Part shown: positions 33,449 through 43,231 of the stretch, in pieces
Position numbering within the stretch: the first letter of the stretch is position 1
Layout of the letters: each line of letters begins with the position of its first letter
NCBI GenBank assembly: GCA_013178125.1
Contig: JABLXJ010000004.1
Location: forward strand, 1-64,000
Direction of reading: 5' to 3'
Length of the DNA: 64,000 nucleotides
Origin: Bacillota bacterium
GTDB taxonomy: Bacteria; Bacillota; SHA-98; Ch115; JABLXJ01
Notes under the pieces: generated by a model
What the model saw: only the letters and a program-made list of their open reading frames with translations
What the model was told of the DNA's origin: nothing
Databases searched by the model: none
Position numbers and translations under genes: made by a program

Positions 33449-33499
33449 TCCGGAATAATTCCGGAATAATACGACCCGGAGTAATGCAACCCGGAATAA
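33449..33499. promoter_or_regulatory. Palindrome and CCGGAATAA repeats before spoIIP
   Basis: TCCGGAATAATTCCGGA (33449-33465) is a perfect 17-base odd palindrome. CCGGAATAA or CCGGAGTAA recurs at 33450, 33461, 33476 and 33491. It may be an operator for spoIIP or a hairpin after the radical SAM gene. Confidence 0.45.
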
Positions 33500-33568
33500 A
33501 TGGCAGGGCTCAGGCATATACATAGCACTGCACAAATGAACCTTTGAAGGCGCGTCTGGGAGGCGCGG

Positions 33569-34975
33569 GTGAGAGGCGGGGTGAGTGCTATGTATAGGGA
33601 TGCGAGGAGGAGGCCGCGGCACAGGTTTTACCGTCACCGGTTCGTCCGGTGGGAACGGGAACAGCGTGCGAGAGGGACGCCCGGCCGCCTGATGAGGAGC
33701 CTCGCCTTTTTTTATGCGGCTTTATTCCTAATTGTAGCGGCGCTGGTGATGCTGGGCGCCACTCGTCTCCCCGGCCTCCCCGGCGATGGCGGCGGCCCGG
33801 GAGGGGAAGGGGGGCTGGCGATCGCACCCGGACTGGGGGATTTCTTCGACTCCGCCGAGAGAAACCTCTTCTCAATGCTTTCCCGCTGGCTCGAGCCGTA
33901 TCCAGGTTTGCACACAATAATCTTTGAAAGGGGCGTGCCCGCCCTTGCACCCGAGCAGGAGGCGCGGCCCGGCGAGGACCACCCCGGGACAGGCCGGGGG
34001 GTGATAAGATCCGTTCTTCTCGCCCTTACAGATGCGGATTTCTCCGATCTGAAGGCCCTTCTCACCTTTCAGATTCCGAGGATAAAGAGCAAGCCACCCC
34101 AGGAGAGATCCAAGGAGGCCATAACGAGCCGCGGGGTCCCGGTCGCCAGGGTGGCGGAGGCAGATAGCGCCCATGATGATAGGCGCGCCGGCGAGCTGGC
34201 CGGGCTAGCTCCAGGCGATCCTGCCGGGCCTGTCGCCGCCAGGCCTGCAGTGAGGCCTGGCCCGGCCCCTTCCCCCGCGGAGCTGCCCCGGGGGGCTGTT
34301 CCCGGCATCCAGGGGGGTGCCAGAAATCTGGAGGGTCCGCGTGAGCCTCTCGTCGCAATATATCACTCGCACAGCTCTGAGGCCTACAGGCCGACATCCG
34401 GCGTCGATTATGTCTGGGGCAGGCCCGATGGGGTTATACGGGTCGGCGATGAGGTGGCGCGGGTGTTGACCGAGAAGTACAACATCCCCGTTATCCACTC
34501 GAGGAAGGTTCACGACTTCCCCAAGTGGCGAGAGGCCTACATGAATGCCCTCCCGACGATTGAGGGCATCCTCGAGAAGCATCCATCGATCGAGATCGTC
34601 CTGGATATTCACAGGGATTCGATACCGGTCCCGGCCCCGATACCCAGGACGGTAACCATAAAGGGGCAGAAAGCCGCCCGCATCTTCATTGTAGTATCAA
34701 ACGACAAGTTTGGCCTCCCGCACCCGCGCTGGAGGGAGAATTTTTCATTTGCCCTCCAGCTCAATGCGACGCTAGAGAACCTCTACCCCGGGCTCTCGCG
34801 GGGGGTGGATTTGAGGGATGATGGTCGCTGGAACCAGCACGTCCACCCGCGAGCAGTCATACTCGAGATCGGTTCCGTCAACAATACGAGGGAAGAGGCT
34901 CTCGCAGCGGCCCGCTTTGTGGCGGATGCTGTCGCAAAAACCCTGTCGCAGATAAGGGCGAAGCCGGGGCCATGA
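33569..34975 (+). CDS. spoIIP: Stage II sporulation protein P
   Basis: The 468-residue protein is the amidase/endopeptidase of the SpoIID-M-P machine that thins septal peptidoglycan during engulfment. A membrane anchor lies at about residues 45-65 (LAFFYAALFLIVAALVML). The conserved amidase part has YHSHSSEAYRPTSG, VLDIHRDSIP at about 343-352 and LEIGSVNNTREEA, which hold the zinc ligands His, His and Glu. The middle, residues 200-260, is Ala/Pro rich. Start GTG at 33569 or ATG at 33590. In Bacillus spoIIP lies next to gpr; here they are 20 kb apart. Confidence 0.93.
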   Translation: MRGGVSAMYRDARRRPRHRFYRHRFVRWEREQRARGTPGRLMRSLAFFYAALFLIVAALVMLGATRLPGLPGDGGGPGGEGGLAIAPGLGDFFDSAERNLFSMLSRWLEPYPGLHTIIFERGVPALAPEQEARPGEDHPGTGRGVIRSVLLALTDADFSDLKALLTFQIPRIKSKPPQERSKEAITSRGVPVARVAEADSAHDDRRAGELAGLAPGDPAGPVAARPAVRPGPAPSPAELPRGAVPGIQGGARNLEGPREPLVAIYHSHSSEAYRPTSGVDYVWGRPDGVIRVGDEVARVLTEKYNIPVIHSRKVHDFPKWREAYMNALPTIEGILEKHPSIEIVLDIHRDSIPVPAPIPRTVTIKGQKAARIFIVVSNDKFGLPHPRWRENFSFALQLNATLENLYPGLSRGVDLRDDGRWNQHVHPRAVILEIGSVNNTREEALAAARFVADAVAKTLSQIRAKPGP

Positions 34976-35003
34976 ATGAGATCATCATCGAGATCATCAT
35001 CCT

Positions 35004-35031
35004 GGGCCACCCGCCACCGGCCTGGTGGCCC
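35004..35031 (+). terminator. Hairpin after spoIIP
   Basis: GGGCCACC (35004-35011) pairs perfectly with GGTGGCCC (35024-35031) across 12 bases. No T run follows, so it may only stabilise the message. A tandem GAGATCATCATC precedes it. Confidence 0.35.
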
Positions 35032-35067
35032 GTGGTCCAGGAAGGCGGGCGAGGTGCTTGACTGGTT

Positions 35068-35328
35068 ATGCTGGCGGCTAAAAAGGGTAGGCTCGGTTGG
35101 AAAGCCTTTGTGCTTTGCTTCCTGGGCCTTTTTGTATTCATAGCCCTGGGAGTTTACGTGGCCTCCAGGGGCTCCGGCGACCTGGCCGGGGTCGATCTCA
35201 GCGCGCAACTCAATGTGAATGCAGGTGAGATCGCCGGAGAGGTGCGCGGCACCCTGAAGAAGGAATTCGTGGCGATCCGGAGAATAACTACCTATGCCCT
35301 GAGAAGGATTCATATCCCGGGAAGGTGA
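35068..35328 (+). CDS. Small single-pass membrane protein, unknown
   Basis: The 86-residue protein has a basic start, one membrane helix at about 13-33 (FVLCFLGLFVFIALGVYVA), and a soluble tail ending in basic residues (RRITTYALRRIHIPGR). I do not recognise the family. The ATG lies 11 bases after GAGGTG. It sits between spoIIP and another membrane gene, which starts six bases after its stop, so they are likely co-transcribed. Confidence 0.6.
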   Translation: MLAAKKGRLGWKAFVLCFLGLFVFIALGVYVASRGSGDLAGVDLSAQLNVNAGEIAGEVRGTLKKEFVAIRRITTYALRRIHIPGR

Positions 35329-35333
35329 CAAGC

Positions 35334-35762
35334 ATGTACTGCATCACCCATACAGTTGCAGGGGCGGCTGCAGGCCTCCTGGCGGGCGACCCTGTTACAG
35401 GCTTTGTCCTCGGCCTCGGCACGCATGCCGTGCTGGATGCCTTGCCGCATCATGATTATTCGGATACAGCCACAGGGGCGCTCGATACGCTGGCTGCTTT
35501 GATCATCTTCTGGGTCATTGCGGCCCTTGGAGGCAGGTACGGGGTCCTGCTTGGCGCCATAGGCGGAGCAGCACCGGACCTGGAGGTCGTGAGGGCCCAT
35601 TTCAACCCCCGGCCTTACCTTTCACCGAACCCCTCGCGGAGGCTGATCTTCCCCTCTCATAGCGGTCTCATTCCCCACGGAAGGCGATGGGTGCCCTGGG
35701 GTATAGCGATCCAGGTCGCCATCGTCATCTCCGGCCTCGGACTCATAATATCGCGTCTCTGA
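35334..35762 (+). CDS. Small multi-pass membrane protein, unknown
   Basis: The 142-residue protein has three or four membrane helices and conserved-looking His residues (CITHTVAGAAAGLLAG; LGTHAVLDALPHHDYSD; SHSGLIPHG). The layout recalls small membrane-bound metal-dependent hydrolase-like proteins, but I cannot assign it. The ATG at 35334 lies eight bases after GGGAAGG; a GTG at 35325 is in the same frame. Confidence 0.6.
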   Translation: MYCITHTVAGAAAGLLAGDPVTGFVLGLGTHAVLDALPHHDYSDTATGALDTLAALIIFWVIAALGGRYGVLLGAIGGAAPDLEVVRAHFNPRPYLSPNPSRRLIFPSHSGLIPHGRRWVPWGIAIQVAIVISGLGLIISRL

Positions 35763-35842
35763 TATCGCGTTCCCGCTTCTGGTTATCATCCGCAGGACCT
35801 GAGTCCCCACCCCCCTGACCCACCAGCCAGCCCATCCCGACC

Positions 35843-35871
35843 TTGCAGTTAACCACAGGTAATGCTATAAT
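35843..35871 (+). promoter_or_regulatory. Sigma-A promoter of lepA
   Basis: TTGCAG (35843-35848), 17 bases, TATAAT (35866-35871). The leader to lepA then holds a 22-base direct repeat (35902-35923 and 35937-35958, two differences) and a partial third copy at 35963-35973. Confidence 0.7.
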
Positions 35872-35994
35872 CTCATTAGCCCGGGGTCGGGAATGCAGAA
35901 CGCAGCTGGGCCAGGGGAACTGGTCAGAGAAACCATGCAGCTAGGCCAGAGGAACTGGACTGAGGGGAACTGGATTGAAGGAAGTTGAGGTCCG

Positions 35995-37821
35995 ATGTCG
36001 ACGCAGGATATGGAGAACTTGGAGAACACGGAGAACATAAGGAACTTTTCTATAATCGCACATATTGATCATGGCAAATCAACGCTCGCTGATCGCATTC
36101 TCGAGTACACGGGGGCTCTTTCGGAGCGAGAGATGGAGGAACAGGTGCTCGACCAGATGGACCTCGAGCGTGAACGGGGCATCACCATCAAGGCCAAGGC
36201 GGTCAGGCTGAGCTACACCTCGGCGGCCAGCGGCGATACCTACACGTTTAATCTCATAGATACACCGGGCCATGTGGATTTCTCATACGAGGTCTCGAGG
36301 AGCCTTGCCGCATGCGAGGGGGCCATCCTGGTGATCGATGCGTCCCAGGGCGTGGAGGCGCAGACCCTTGCCAATCTCTACCTGGCCATCGAGCACGACC
36401 TCGCGATCGTGCCCGTAATCAACAAGATCGACCTGCCGGGGGCCGAGCCCGACAGGGTTAAAAAGGAGCTCAAAGACATCGCCGGCATTGATCCCGGCGA
36501 GTGCATCCTGGCGAGCGCCAAGACGGGCCAGGGCACCATTGAGATCCTGGAGGCGGTCGCCCAGAGAATACCCGCGCCCCGGGGGTCGAGGGGAAGCCCC
36601 TTGCGGGCCCTGATCTTCGATTCCCACTTCGACCCCTATCGCGGGGTCATAGCCTATGTACGGGTTGTTGATGGCCAGATCGCGCCGGGGATGAAGATTA
36701 AGATGATGGCCACCGACAAGGTATTCGATGTTGATGAGGTCGGTGTGTTCCGGCCGCGAATGCAGGGCATCGACAGGCTTTCCGCGGGCGAGGTGGGTTA
36801 TGTCATAGCCGGGGTCAAAAACGTCAAGGATGCGCATGTAGGTGATACTATCACCGGTGCCCAGAATCCGGCGGGATCCCCCCTGCCCGGCTACCGCAAG
36901 GTCCAACCGATGGTGTTTTGCGGGATGTACCCTGTGGAGACCAATAGATATGAGGAATTGCGGGATGCCCTGGACAAATTGCAGCTGAATGACGCCTCCC
37001 TTGCCTATGAGCCTGAAACCTCCGTCGCCCTCGGTTTTGGATTCAGGTGCGGATTCCTGGGCCTGCTTCACATGGAGATCGTCCAGGAGAGGCTCGAGCG
37101 GGAGTTCGGCCTCGACCTCGTGACAACCGCTCCCAGCGTGGTCTACAAGGTTGTCAAGACCAGCGGGGAGGTTGTTGATGTCGATAACCCCGCCAAGCTC
37201 CCGCCGGCCGGCGAGATCCAGAGGATAGAGGAGCCTTATGTGAGGGCCACGATCCTGACGCCTGCGGAGTATGTGGGGTCCGTTATGGAGCTATGCCAGG
37301 AGCGTCGCGGCGAATACAGGAGCATGGAGTACCTGAGCGAATCAAGGGTCATGCTCGAGTATGACCTGCCCCTCAGCGAGATACTGCTGGATTTTTTTGA
37401 TAAGCTCAAGGCGAAGACGAGGGGGTATGCCTCGCTCGACTACGGGTATTCCGGCCACCGGGAGTCGCGCCTGGTGAAGCTGGATATCCTGCTGAACGAC
37501 AAGCCCGTGGATGCCCTTTCATCTATCATCCACGCGGACAAGGCTTATCAGCGGGGGCGCCAGCTTGTGGAGAAGCTTAGGGGGATAATACCGCGGCAGA
37601 TGTTCGAGGTGCCGATACAGGCCGCGGTCGGCAGCAGGGTGGTCGCCCGCGAGACAGTGAAGGCCCTGAGAAAGAACGTCCTCCAGAAGTGTTACGGCGG
37701 GGACGTCACGCGAAAGAAGAAGCTCCTCGAGAAGCAGAGGGAAGGCAAGAAGCGGATGAAGCAGCTCGGCAACGTGGAGGTCCCACAGGAGGCGTTCATG
37801 GCCATCTTGAAGGTTGACTGA
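35995..37821 (+). CDS. lepA: Elongation factor 4 (LepA)
   Basis: The 608-residue GTPase back-translocates stalled ribosomes. It has G1 [10 protein letters not shown]3 [10 protein letters not shown]4 NKIDLPGA, the EF-G-like domains, and the LepA-specific C-terminus ([31 protein letters not shown]). Length is as expected. Start ATG follows AAGGAAGTTGAGG. lepA then hemW then hrcA is a common gene order in Bacillota. Confidence 0.97.
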   Translation: MSTQDMENLENTENIRNFSIIAHIDHGKSTLADRILEYTGALSEREMEEQVLDQMDLERERGITIKAKAVRLSYTSAASGDTYTFNLIDTPGHVDFSYEVSRSLAACEGAILVIDASQGVEAQTLANLYLAIEHDLAIVPVINKIDLPGAEPDRVKKELKDIAGIDPGECILASAKTGQGTIEILEAVAQRIPAPRGSRGSPLRALIFDSHFDPYRGVIAYVRVVDGQIAPGMKIKMMATDKVFDVDEVGVFRPRMQGIDRLSAGEVGYVIAGVKNVKDAHVGDTITGAQNPAGSPLPGYRKVQPMVFCGMYPVETNRYEELRDALDKLQLNDASLAYEPETSVALGFGFRCGFLGLLHMEIVQERLEREFGLDLVTTAPSVVYKVVKTSGEVVDVDNPAKLPPAGEIQRIEEPYVRATILTPAEYVGSVMELCQERRGEYRSMEYLSESRVMLEYDLPLSEILLDFFDKLKAKTRGYASLDYGYSGHRESRLVKLDILLNDKPVDALSSIIHADKAYQRGRQLVEKLRGIIPRQMFEVPIQAAVGSRVVARETVKALRKNVLQKCYGGDVTRKKKLLEKQREGKKRMKQLGNVEVPQEAFMAILKVD

Positions 37822-37951
37822 AGGGTGAGGGTGGACCGGGAGGCATCATTCGCAGTCGATCAGGCGTGGTTTAGCAGGCGTACACCAGGTATGTATCGAG
37901 TCGAGGGATTCGCTTTGGGTGGCAAAGTCTTAAATGGCAGGTTAAGTCCAA

Positions 37952-39145
37952 ATGGCAGGTTACAGTTCAGATCATGATCCCGGTATATCTGTTTATGTTC
38001 ATATTCCGTTCTGCATACGAAAGTGCTATTATTGCGACTTTAATTCATATCCTCTAGATGGTGAGGTTGGCGGCGAGTTCGGCGGCAAGGTTGCCCGCGC
38101 CTATATTGACGCGCTGGTTCAGGAGGCAGCGCGCACCGGGGAATTGCTTGCCCGGAAGGGGCTTGGGGTCCGGACCCTGTATATCGGCGGCGGGACGCCG
38201 ACATGCCTGCCCGCGGAGCTCCTGGCCAGGGCGCTGAGGGGGCTGGGCCGGAACCTTCCGGTCAGAGAGGGCGCTGAGATTACAGTAGAGGCAAACCCGG
38301 GCACCCTGGATGAGGCAAAGCTCGAAGTCATGCTGGCTGCAGGGGTAAATCGCCTGAGCCTCGGCGCCCAGGCGATGGATGATGATCTCCTGGCGAGAAT
38401 CGGCCGGATCCACAAGGTAAGCGATTTCCTGGAATCCTTTGCTGCGGCGCGGAGGGCCGGATTTGAGAACATAAATGTCGACCTGATTTTCGCCCTGCCC
38501 GGGCAGGACCTGGCCCGGTGGCGGGGAACCCTGGAGGCCGTGGCGGACCTCGCACCGGAGCACATCTCCACCTACAACCTGGTGATAGAGAAGGATACCA
38601 GGTTTGGCCAGGAGCTGGAGGCGGGGGTGCTGGAGCCTGTGGACGAAGATCTTGACGCCGATATGTACCAGTATACCATCGATTACCTCCCAGAGAGGGG
38701 CTATGAGCATTACGAGATCTCGAACTTCGCGCTCCCGGGACGTTCGTGTCTCCACAACATCACCTATTGGGGAAACGGGGCGTACCTCGGCCTGGGGGCA
38801 GGTGCCCACTCGCATTTCGATGGGATGCGGTATTTCAATTCCCTCTTGCCTGGCGACTATGCCGTTCGCGTTGCTGGCGGGCTGAGCCCTGTTGCGGAGG
38901 CTGAACGGGTTTCAGACGAGACCGAGAGGCGGGATGCGGTTATCCTAGGCCTCAGGATGCTCCGGGGGGTGCTGGACAGCGAGTTTTATGCGCGTTTCGG
39001 TATTCACCTGCGCGATGCCTTTGGGCCGCAACTGCTCGAGCTGAGCGGGCGAGGGCTTCTCCATGTTGACGAGAATGGCGACATTGCACTCACAAGGAAG
39101 GGCCTCTTCCTGGCTAATGAGGTATTCGTACAGTTTTTGCCATAA
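37952..39145 (+). CDS. hemW: HemW heme chaperone (radical SAM)
   Basis: The 397-residue protein has the radical SAM motif CIRKCYYCDFNSY (C-x3-C-x2-C-x-F). The Phe in place of a fourth Cys separates HemW, a heme-binding chaperone, from the coproporphyrinogen dehydrogenase HemN. IGGGTPTCLP and the C-terminal HemW domain (SDETERRDAVILGLRML) are present. The ribosome site is weak; the start sits in a small duplication, AAATGGCAGGTTA at 37931 and 37949. Confidence 0.9.
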   Translation: MAGYSSDHDPGISVYVHIPFCIRKCYYCDFNSYPLDGEVGGEFGGKVARAYIDALVQEAARTGELLARKGLGVRTLYIGGGTPTCLPAELLARALRGLGRNLPVREGAEITVEANPGTLDEAKLEVMLAAGVNRLSLGAQAMDDDLLARIGRIHKVSDFLESFAAARRAGFENINVDLIFALPGQDLARWRGTLEAVADLAPEHISTYNLVIEKDTRFGQELEAGVLEPVDEDLDADMYQYTIDYLPERGYEHYEISNFALPGRSCLHNITYWGNGAYLGLGAGAHSHFDGMRYFNSLLPGDYAVRVAGGLSPVAEAERVSDETERRDAVILGLRMLRGVLDSEFYARFGIHLRDAFGPQLLELSGRGLLHVDENGDIALTRKGLFLANEVFVQFLP

Positions 39146-39209
39146 ATCAGCGGGCGCAGGGAGAAGATGGAAAACAGCGGTGATTCTCGGGCATAAGAGA
39201 AAATTGCGC

Positions 39210-39239
39210 TTGACAAGAAAGAGGGGTCAATGATATTTT
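39210..39239 (+). promoter_or_regulatory. Sigma-A promoter of hrcA operon
   Basis: TTGACA (39210-39215), an 18-base spacer, TATTTT (39234-39239), just upstream of the CIRCE operator. Confidence 0.7.
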
Positions 39240-39253
39240 TAACATAAGGAACG

Positions 39254-39280
39254 TTAGCACTCTCGCCTAACGAGTGCTAA
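39254..39280. promoter_or_regulatory. CIRCE operator
   Basis: TTAGCACTC (39254-39262), 9 bases, GAGTGCTAA (39272-39280): a perfect CIRCE, the binding site of HrcA. It controls the heat-shock operon that follows. Confidence 0.97.
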
Positions 39281-39313
39281 TGCGGGGTGATCTCCGTGAG
39301 CGGCGGAGCCATT

Positions 39314-40342
39314 ATGAACGAGAGGAAAAAGCGCATATTGCAGGCGGTTACAGATGATTACATCTCAACCGCCGAGCCGGTAGGATCAAGGACGATTGCC
39401 CGCAGGTATAATCTGGGGATCAGCCCAGCTACAATAAGGAATGAAATGGCTGACCTCGAGGAGGGCGGGTACCTGGAGCAGCCTCATACCTCGGCCGGCC
39501 GGATCCCGTCGGACAAGGGCTATAGGTTTTACGTGGATGCGATCATGCAGGCGAGGCCGTTGAGCAAGGAAGAGCGGGCGGCGATCTACAAGGAGCTCAA
39601 GCAGAGGCAACATGAGATAGAGGCCCTGATTCAGCATACAGCCAGGCTTATCGCTGATCTTTCTCACTGCGCCGCTCTCGTCCTGTGCCCGAGGCTTCAG
39701 AACAGCGTCCTGAGACATATAGAGCTGATTCCCTTGAATGATGAGAACATCCTGGTGATCCTCGTTACGAGCCCGGGCTTTGTCGAGACAAGGGTTGTTG
39801 AAACCCCCCGGCCTCTCAGCGCGGGTGAGCTCCATAGGGTTGCGGAGTTTCTAAATGCGCGCCTGCAGGGGATGGTTGTAGCGGATATAAGGTTCTCGCT
39901 CTTGGAGCAGCTGCATTCCGAGCTTGTGCGCTACAATTCCCTGCTCGAGGGGACTCTCGACCTCATCATAAAGACCTTCAGGACATCCGGGAAGGAGCGT
40001 ATTTACCGGGAGGGCACGATGAACATCCTCGAGCAGCCGGAGTTTAGAGATATAGAGAAGGTTAAGCCCCTTTTCGAATTCCTCGGGGAGGACGATACCC
40101 TCATAGACGTCCTCGGGAGCGCTTCATCCGGCCAGATCAGGGTGGTCATTGGCAAGGAGCATGGGATGGCGGAGATCCGGGATTGCAGCATGATCAGCGC
40201 CCCTTATGGCACCCGGAGCAATATAGTTGGCATCCTGGCTGTGCTGGGTCCTACGAGGATGGACTATGCGCGCATCATAGGCCTTGTTGAATTCATGGCG
40301 GGGCTTTTGAGCGACACACTGATGGAGATAGATGCGAGTTGA
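39314..40342 (+). CDS. hrcA: HrcA heat-shock repressor
   Basis: The 342-residue repressor binds CIRCE and turns off the operon; GroEL normally helps it fold. MNERKKRILQAVTDDYISTAEPVGSRTI is the family N-terminus and carries the winged helix. The ATG at 39314 is chosen for that reason; GTG at 39287 or 39296 would extend it by up to 9 residues. The gene lies 34 bases after its own operator. Confidence 0.95.
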   Translation: MNERKKRILQAVTDDYISTAEPVGSRTIARRYNLGISPATIRNEMADLEEGGYLEQPHTSAGRIPSDKGYRFYVDAIMQARPLSKEERAAIYKELKQRQHEIEALIQHTARLIADLSHCAALVLCPRLQNSVLRHIELIPLNDENILVILVTSPGFVETRVVETPRPLSAGELHRVAEFLNARLQGMVVADIRFSLLEQLHSELVRYNSLLEGTLDLIIKTFRTSGKERIYREGTMNILEQPEFRDIEKVKPLFEFLGEDDTLIDVLGSASSGQIRVVIGKEHGMAEIRDCSMISAPYGTRSNIVGILAVLGPTRMDYARIIGLVEFMAGLLSDTLMEIDAS

Positions 40343-40422
40343 TCGAGTTGATCACGATGGACGCGGGTTGACTACGATGGGTGCGAGATGATCGCTGATA
40401 TAATCCCAGGCATTGATGAGAT

Positions 40423-40454
40423 GTGGGGTTAAGTGTTCCTGACCTTAGCCCCAC
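40423..40454 (+). other. Stem-loop between hrcA and grpE
   Basis: GTGGGGTTAAG (40423-40433) pairs with CTTAGCCCCAC (40444-40454) with one G-U pair across 10 bases. No T run follows. Such intercistronic hairpins can set mRNA stability, so that grpE-dnaK is made in excess over hrcA. Confidence 0.5.
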
Positions 40455-40508
40455 AAGACTGTTTAGAAGATTGTTCGCGCAGGTCCGATCGGGAAGGAGA
40501 TGGGGACT

Positions 40509-41210
40509 TTGGTAGAGGAATTGGACAATGCTTCAGGGGCCGCGGAGGCCGCCCTGGAGAGGACCCTGGACCAGGGGGGAGTCCAGGCAGAATCCACAGA
40601 ATCCGTAGGATCCGTAGGATCCGCAGAATCCGTAAAATCTCAGGAATCCCAGGAATTCCGGAAATCCCAAAATGAGCAGGGGGAAGCGTGTGAGGGCGAG
40701 CTTGCCAGGCTTATGGAGGAGCTGGAAAGGGTAAAGCAGGAGAGGGATAAGTACCTGGCCGGCTGGCAGAGGACACAGGCGGATTTCGAGAATTTCAAGA
40801 AGAGGGCGCGCCAGGAGAAGGAGGAACTCTCCACTGTCGTCGTTGAGGAGACCGTGCTCAAGGTTCTCCCGATAATAGACAATCTCGAGCGCGCGCTGGC
40901 TTTTTCGAGGGCGAAGAACGATGCAGAGCCGCTCATAAGCGGCGTGGAGCTGACGCTTCGCCAGTTCATGGATACCCTCGCAAGGGAGGGCATAACGCCC
41001 ATCGAGGCGAAGGATAAGTCATTCGACCCCAGATTTCACGAGGCAATGATGCAGGTGGAAAGCGACGGGGCCGCCGAGAACACGGTTGTTGAGGAAATCC
41101 AGCGAGGCTACCGGTCGCGCACGAGGGTGCTGCGGCCTTCCCTGGTGAAGGTTTCGAGGCGGCCTGAATCTGGTTTGGAATCTGGTTTGGAATCCGGCAA
41201 GGAGGCATAG
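40509..41210 (+). CDS. grpE: GrpE nucleotide exchange factor
   Basis: The protein, about 230 residues, releases ADP from DnaK. After a Ser/Glu-rich N-terminal tail comes a coiled coil (RLMEELERVKQERDKYLAGW) and the conserved RTQADFENFKKR, then the beta domain (DPRFHEAMMQVESD; VEEIQRGYRSRTRVLRPSLVKV). The TTG at 40509 is nine bases after AAGGAG; the ATG at 40500 touches that site and is less likely. The tail contains a degenerate GAATCCGTA nonamer repeat (40588-40660). Confidence 0.95.
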   Translation: MVEELDNASGAAEAALERTLDQGGVQAESTESVGSVGSAESVKSQESQEFRKSQNEQGEACEGELARLMEELERVKQERDKYLAGWQRTQADFENFKKRARQEKEELSTVVVEETVLKVLPIIDNLERALAFSRAKNDAEPLISGVELTLRQFMDTLAREGITPIEAKDKSFDPRFHEAMMQVESDGAAENTVVEEIQRGYRSRTRVLRPSLVKVSRRPESGLESGLESGKEA

Positions 41211-41213
41211 ACT

Positions 41214-43136
41214 ATGGGAAGGGTTGTTGGAATAGATCTAGGAACAACAAATTCCGTTATAGCTGTTATGGAGGGCGGGGAGCCCAAGGTTATCCCGAAT
41301 ACCGAGGGAAGCAGGCTCACTCCGTCAGTTGTGGGCTTCTCCAAGACGGGCGAGCGTCTTGTGGGTCAGGTGGCCAAAAGACAGGCCATTACCAACCCTG
41401 AGCGAACGGTTATATCCATCAAGCGGAAGATGGGGACCACCTACAAGGTAAAGATTGATGATAAAGAGTATACGCCCCAGGAGATCTCAGCTATGGTCCT
41501 CCGTAAATTAAAGGAGGATGCTGAAAGCTTCCTTGGGGAGAAGATCGAAAAGGCGGTCATAACCTGCCCGGCCTATTTCACGGACAGCCAGCGGCAGGCC
41601 ACGAAGGATGCGGGCAAGATCGCCGGACTCGAGGTGCTCCGCATCATAAATGAGCCCACGGCGGCAGCGCTCGCATACGGTCTTGATAAAACCGGCGACC
41701 ATACTATTCTCGTTTTTGATCTTGGCGGCGGGACATTTGACGTCTCCATCCTGGAGCTGGGCGATGGTGTGTTCGAGGTCAAGGCGACCAACGGCAATAA
41801 CCTTCTCGGCGGCGACGATTTCGACAGGAAGGTCGTGGATTATATAGCCGAGGAATTCAGGAAGCAGTATGGGATCGACCTCCGGAAGGATAGAGTGGCG
41901 CTCCAGCGGTTGACAGAGGCTGCCGAGAAGGCCAAGATAGAGCTGTCGACCCTGGTGACAACCAGCATAAACCTGCCTTTTATAACCGCGGATTCATCGG
42001 GCCAGCCCCTTCACCTGGACATGACCTTGACGCGGGCGAAGTTCGAGGAGTTGACGCGCGACCTCGTCGAGAAGACGCTCGGGCCCACGAGGCAGGCCCT
42101 GGCTGATGCGGGGCTGGAGCCGAAGGATATCGACAAGGTGATCCTGGTCGGCGGGTCGACGCGAATCCCGGCGGTCCAGGAGGCTATAAGAAGCCTCATA
42201 GGCAAGGAACCGCACAAGGGGGTCAATCCCGACGAGTGCGTGGCAATCGGTGCCGCCATCCAAGCGGGCGTTATAACCGGCGAGGTGCATGACGTCCTGC
42301 TGCTCGACGTAACGCCCCTGTCCCTTGGTATCGAAACCCTGGGGGGCGTCTTTACAAGGCTCATCGAGCGCAACACCACGATCCCGACGACGAAGAAGCA
42401 GATATTCTCCACGGCCTCGGACAACCAGACGACGGTGGATATTCACGTGCTCCAGGGCGAGCGCCCGATGGCGGCTGATAACGTGACCCTTGGCAGGTTC
42501 CAGCTTACAGGCATCCCGCCGGCGCCGAGGGGGATACCCCAGATCGAGGTGACGTTTGATATCGATGTAAACGGGATTGTTCACGTTTCTGCGAAGGATC
42601 TCGGGACCGGCAGGGAGCAGAAGATCACCATAACCTCGTCCAGCGGGGTGAATGAAAAGGATATCGAGCGCATGGTCAAGGAGGCCGAAGCCCACGCTGA
42701 GGAGGACAAGAGGCGCCGCGAGGAGGCCGAGCTGCGCAACGACGCGGATTCGCTGATCTATACGACAGATAAGACCCTGCGCGACCTGAAGGATAGGATT
42801 ACGTCGGACCAGAGGGACAGGATCGAGCGCGCCAAGGAGGACCTGAGGTCGGCGCTCGGGGGCAAGGATATGCAGAGGATCAAGTCGAGAATGGAGGACC
42901 TGACGAAAGCCCTTCACGAGGTAACATCCTCCATGTACAGCCAGACGCAGGCCCAGGGTCAGGGCCAGGGCCAGCAGGGTTATGGCTCGTATGGCGAGGG
43001 CCAGGCGGCTGCGGGTGGCAACCCGCATGGGTACGGTTCCAGCGCCAGTGGGCGTGATGGCGCCGGGGGCGCGGATGATAATGTGGTCGATGCAGATTAC
43101 CGGGATGTCAGCGATGATGACAAGGGGAGGAAGTAG
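41214..43136 (+). CDS. dnaK: Chaperone DnaK (Hsp70)
   Basis: The 640-residue chaperone begins [21 protein letters not shown]. The actin-like ATPase motifs ([27 protein letters not shown]), the linker [16 protein letters not shown] and the peptide-binding domain are complete. The C-terminal tail is Gln/Gly-rich and lengthened ([14 protein letters not shown]). It starts four bases after grpE and acts with GrpE and DnaJ. Confidence 0.98.
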   Translation: MGRVVGIDLGTTNSVIAVMEGGEPKVIPNTEGSRLTPSVVGFSKTGERLVGQVAKRQAITNPERTVISIKRKMGTTYKVKIDDKEYTPQEISAMVLRKLKEDAESFLGEKIEKAVITCPAYFTDSQRQATKDAGKIAGLEVLRIINEPTAAALAYGLDKTGDHTILVFDLGGGTFDVSILELGDGVFEVKATNGNNLLGGDDFDRKVVDYIAEEFRKQYGIDLRKDRVALQRLTEAAEKAKIELSTLVTTSINLPFITADSSGQPLHLDMTLTRAKFEELTRDLVEKTLGPTRQALADAGLEPKDIDKVILVGGSTRIPAVQEAIRSLIGKEPHKGVNPDECVAIGAAIQAGVITGEVHDVLLLDVTPLSLGIETLGGVFTRLIERNTTIPTTKKQIFSTASDNQTTVDIHVLQGERPMAADNVTLGRFQLTGIPPAPRGIPQIEVTFDIDVNGIVHVSAKDLGTGREQKITITSSSGVNEKDIERMVKEAEAHAEEDKRRREEAELRNDADSLIYTTDKTLRDLKDRITSDQRDRIERAKEDLRSALGGKDMQRIKSRMEDLTKALHEVTSSMYSQTQAQGQGQGQQGYGSYGEGQAAAGGNPHGYGSSASGRDGAGGADDNVVDADYRDVSDDDKGRK

Positions 43137-43174
43137 GCTGCCGCGCCTGCGCCTGATACGCAGGTACAGGCCGC

Positions 43175-43213
43175 AAGGGTTGCAGGCCCCTCATGAAGGG
43201 GCTCCTGCTGTGA
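43175..43213 (+). other. Hairpin between dnaK and dnaJ
   Basis: GCAGGCCCCTCATGAAGGGGCTCCTGC (about 43182-43208) folds with CCCCT/AGGGG as the top stem and GCAGG/CCTGC at the base. No T run. It may tune dnaJ relative to dnaK. Confidence 0.45.
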
Positions 43214-43231
43214 AGAAGGCGGTGGGCAACC

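Noticed and set aside
37952-39145. HemN oxygen-independent coproporphyrinogen dehydrogenase
   Set aside because: The cluster motif ends CDF instead of CDC, and the gene lies between lepA and hrcA, both typical of HemW.
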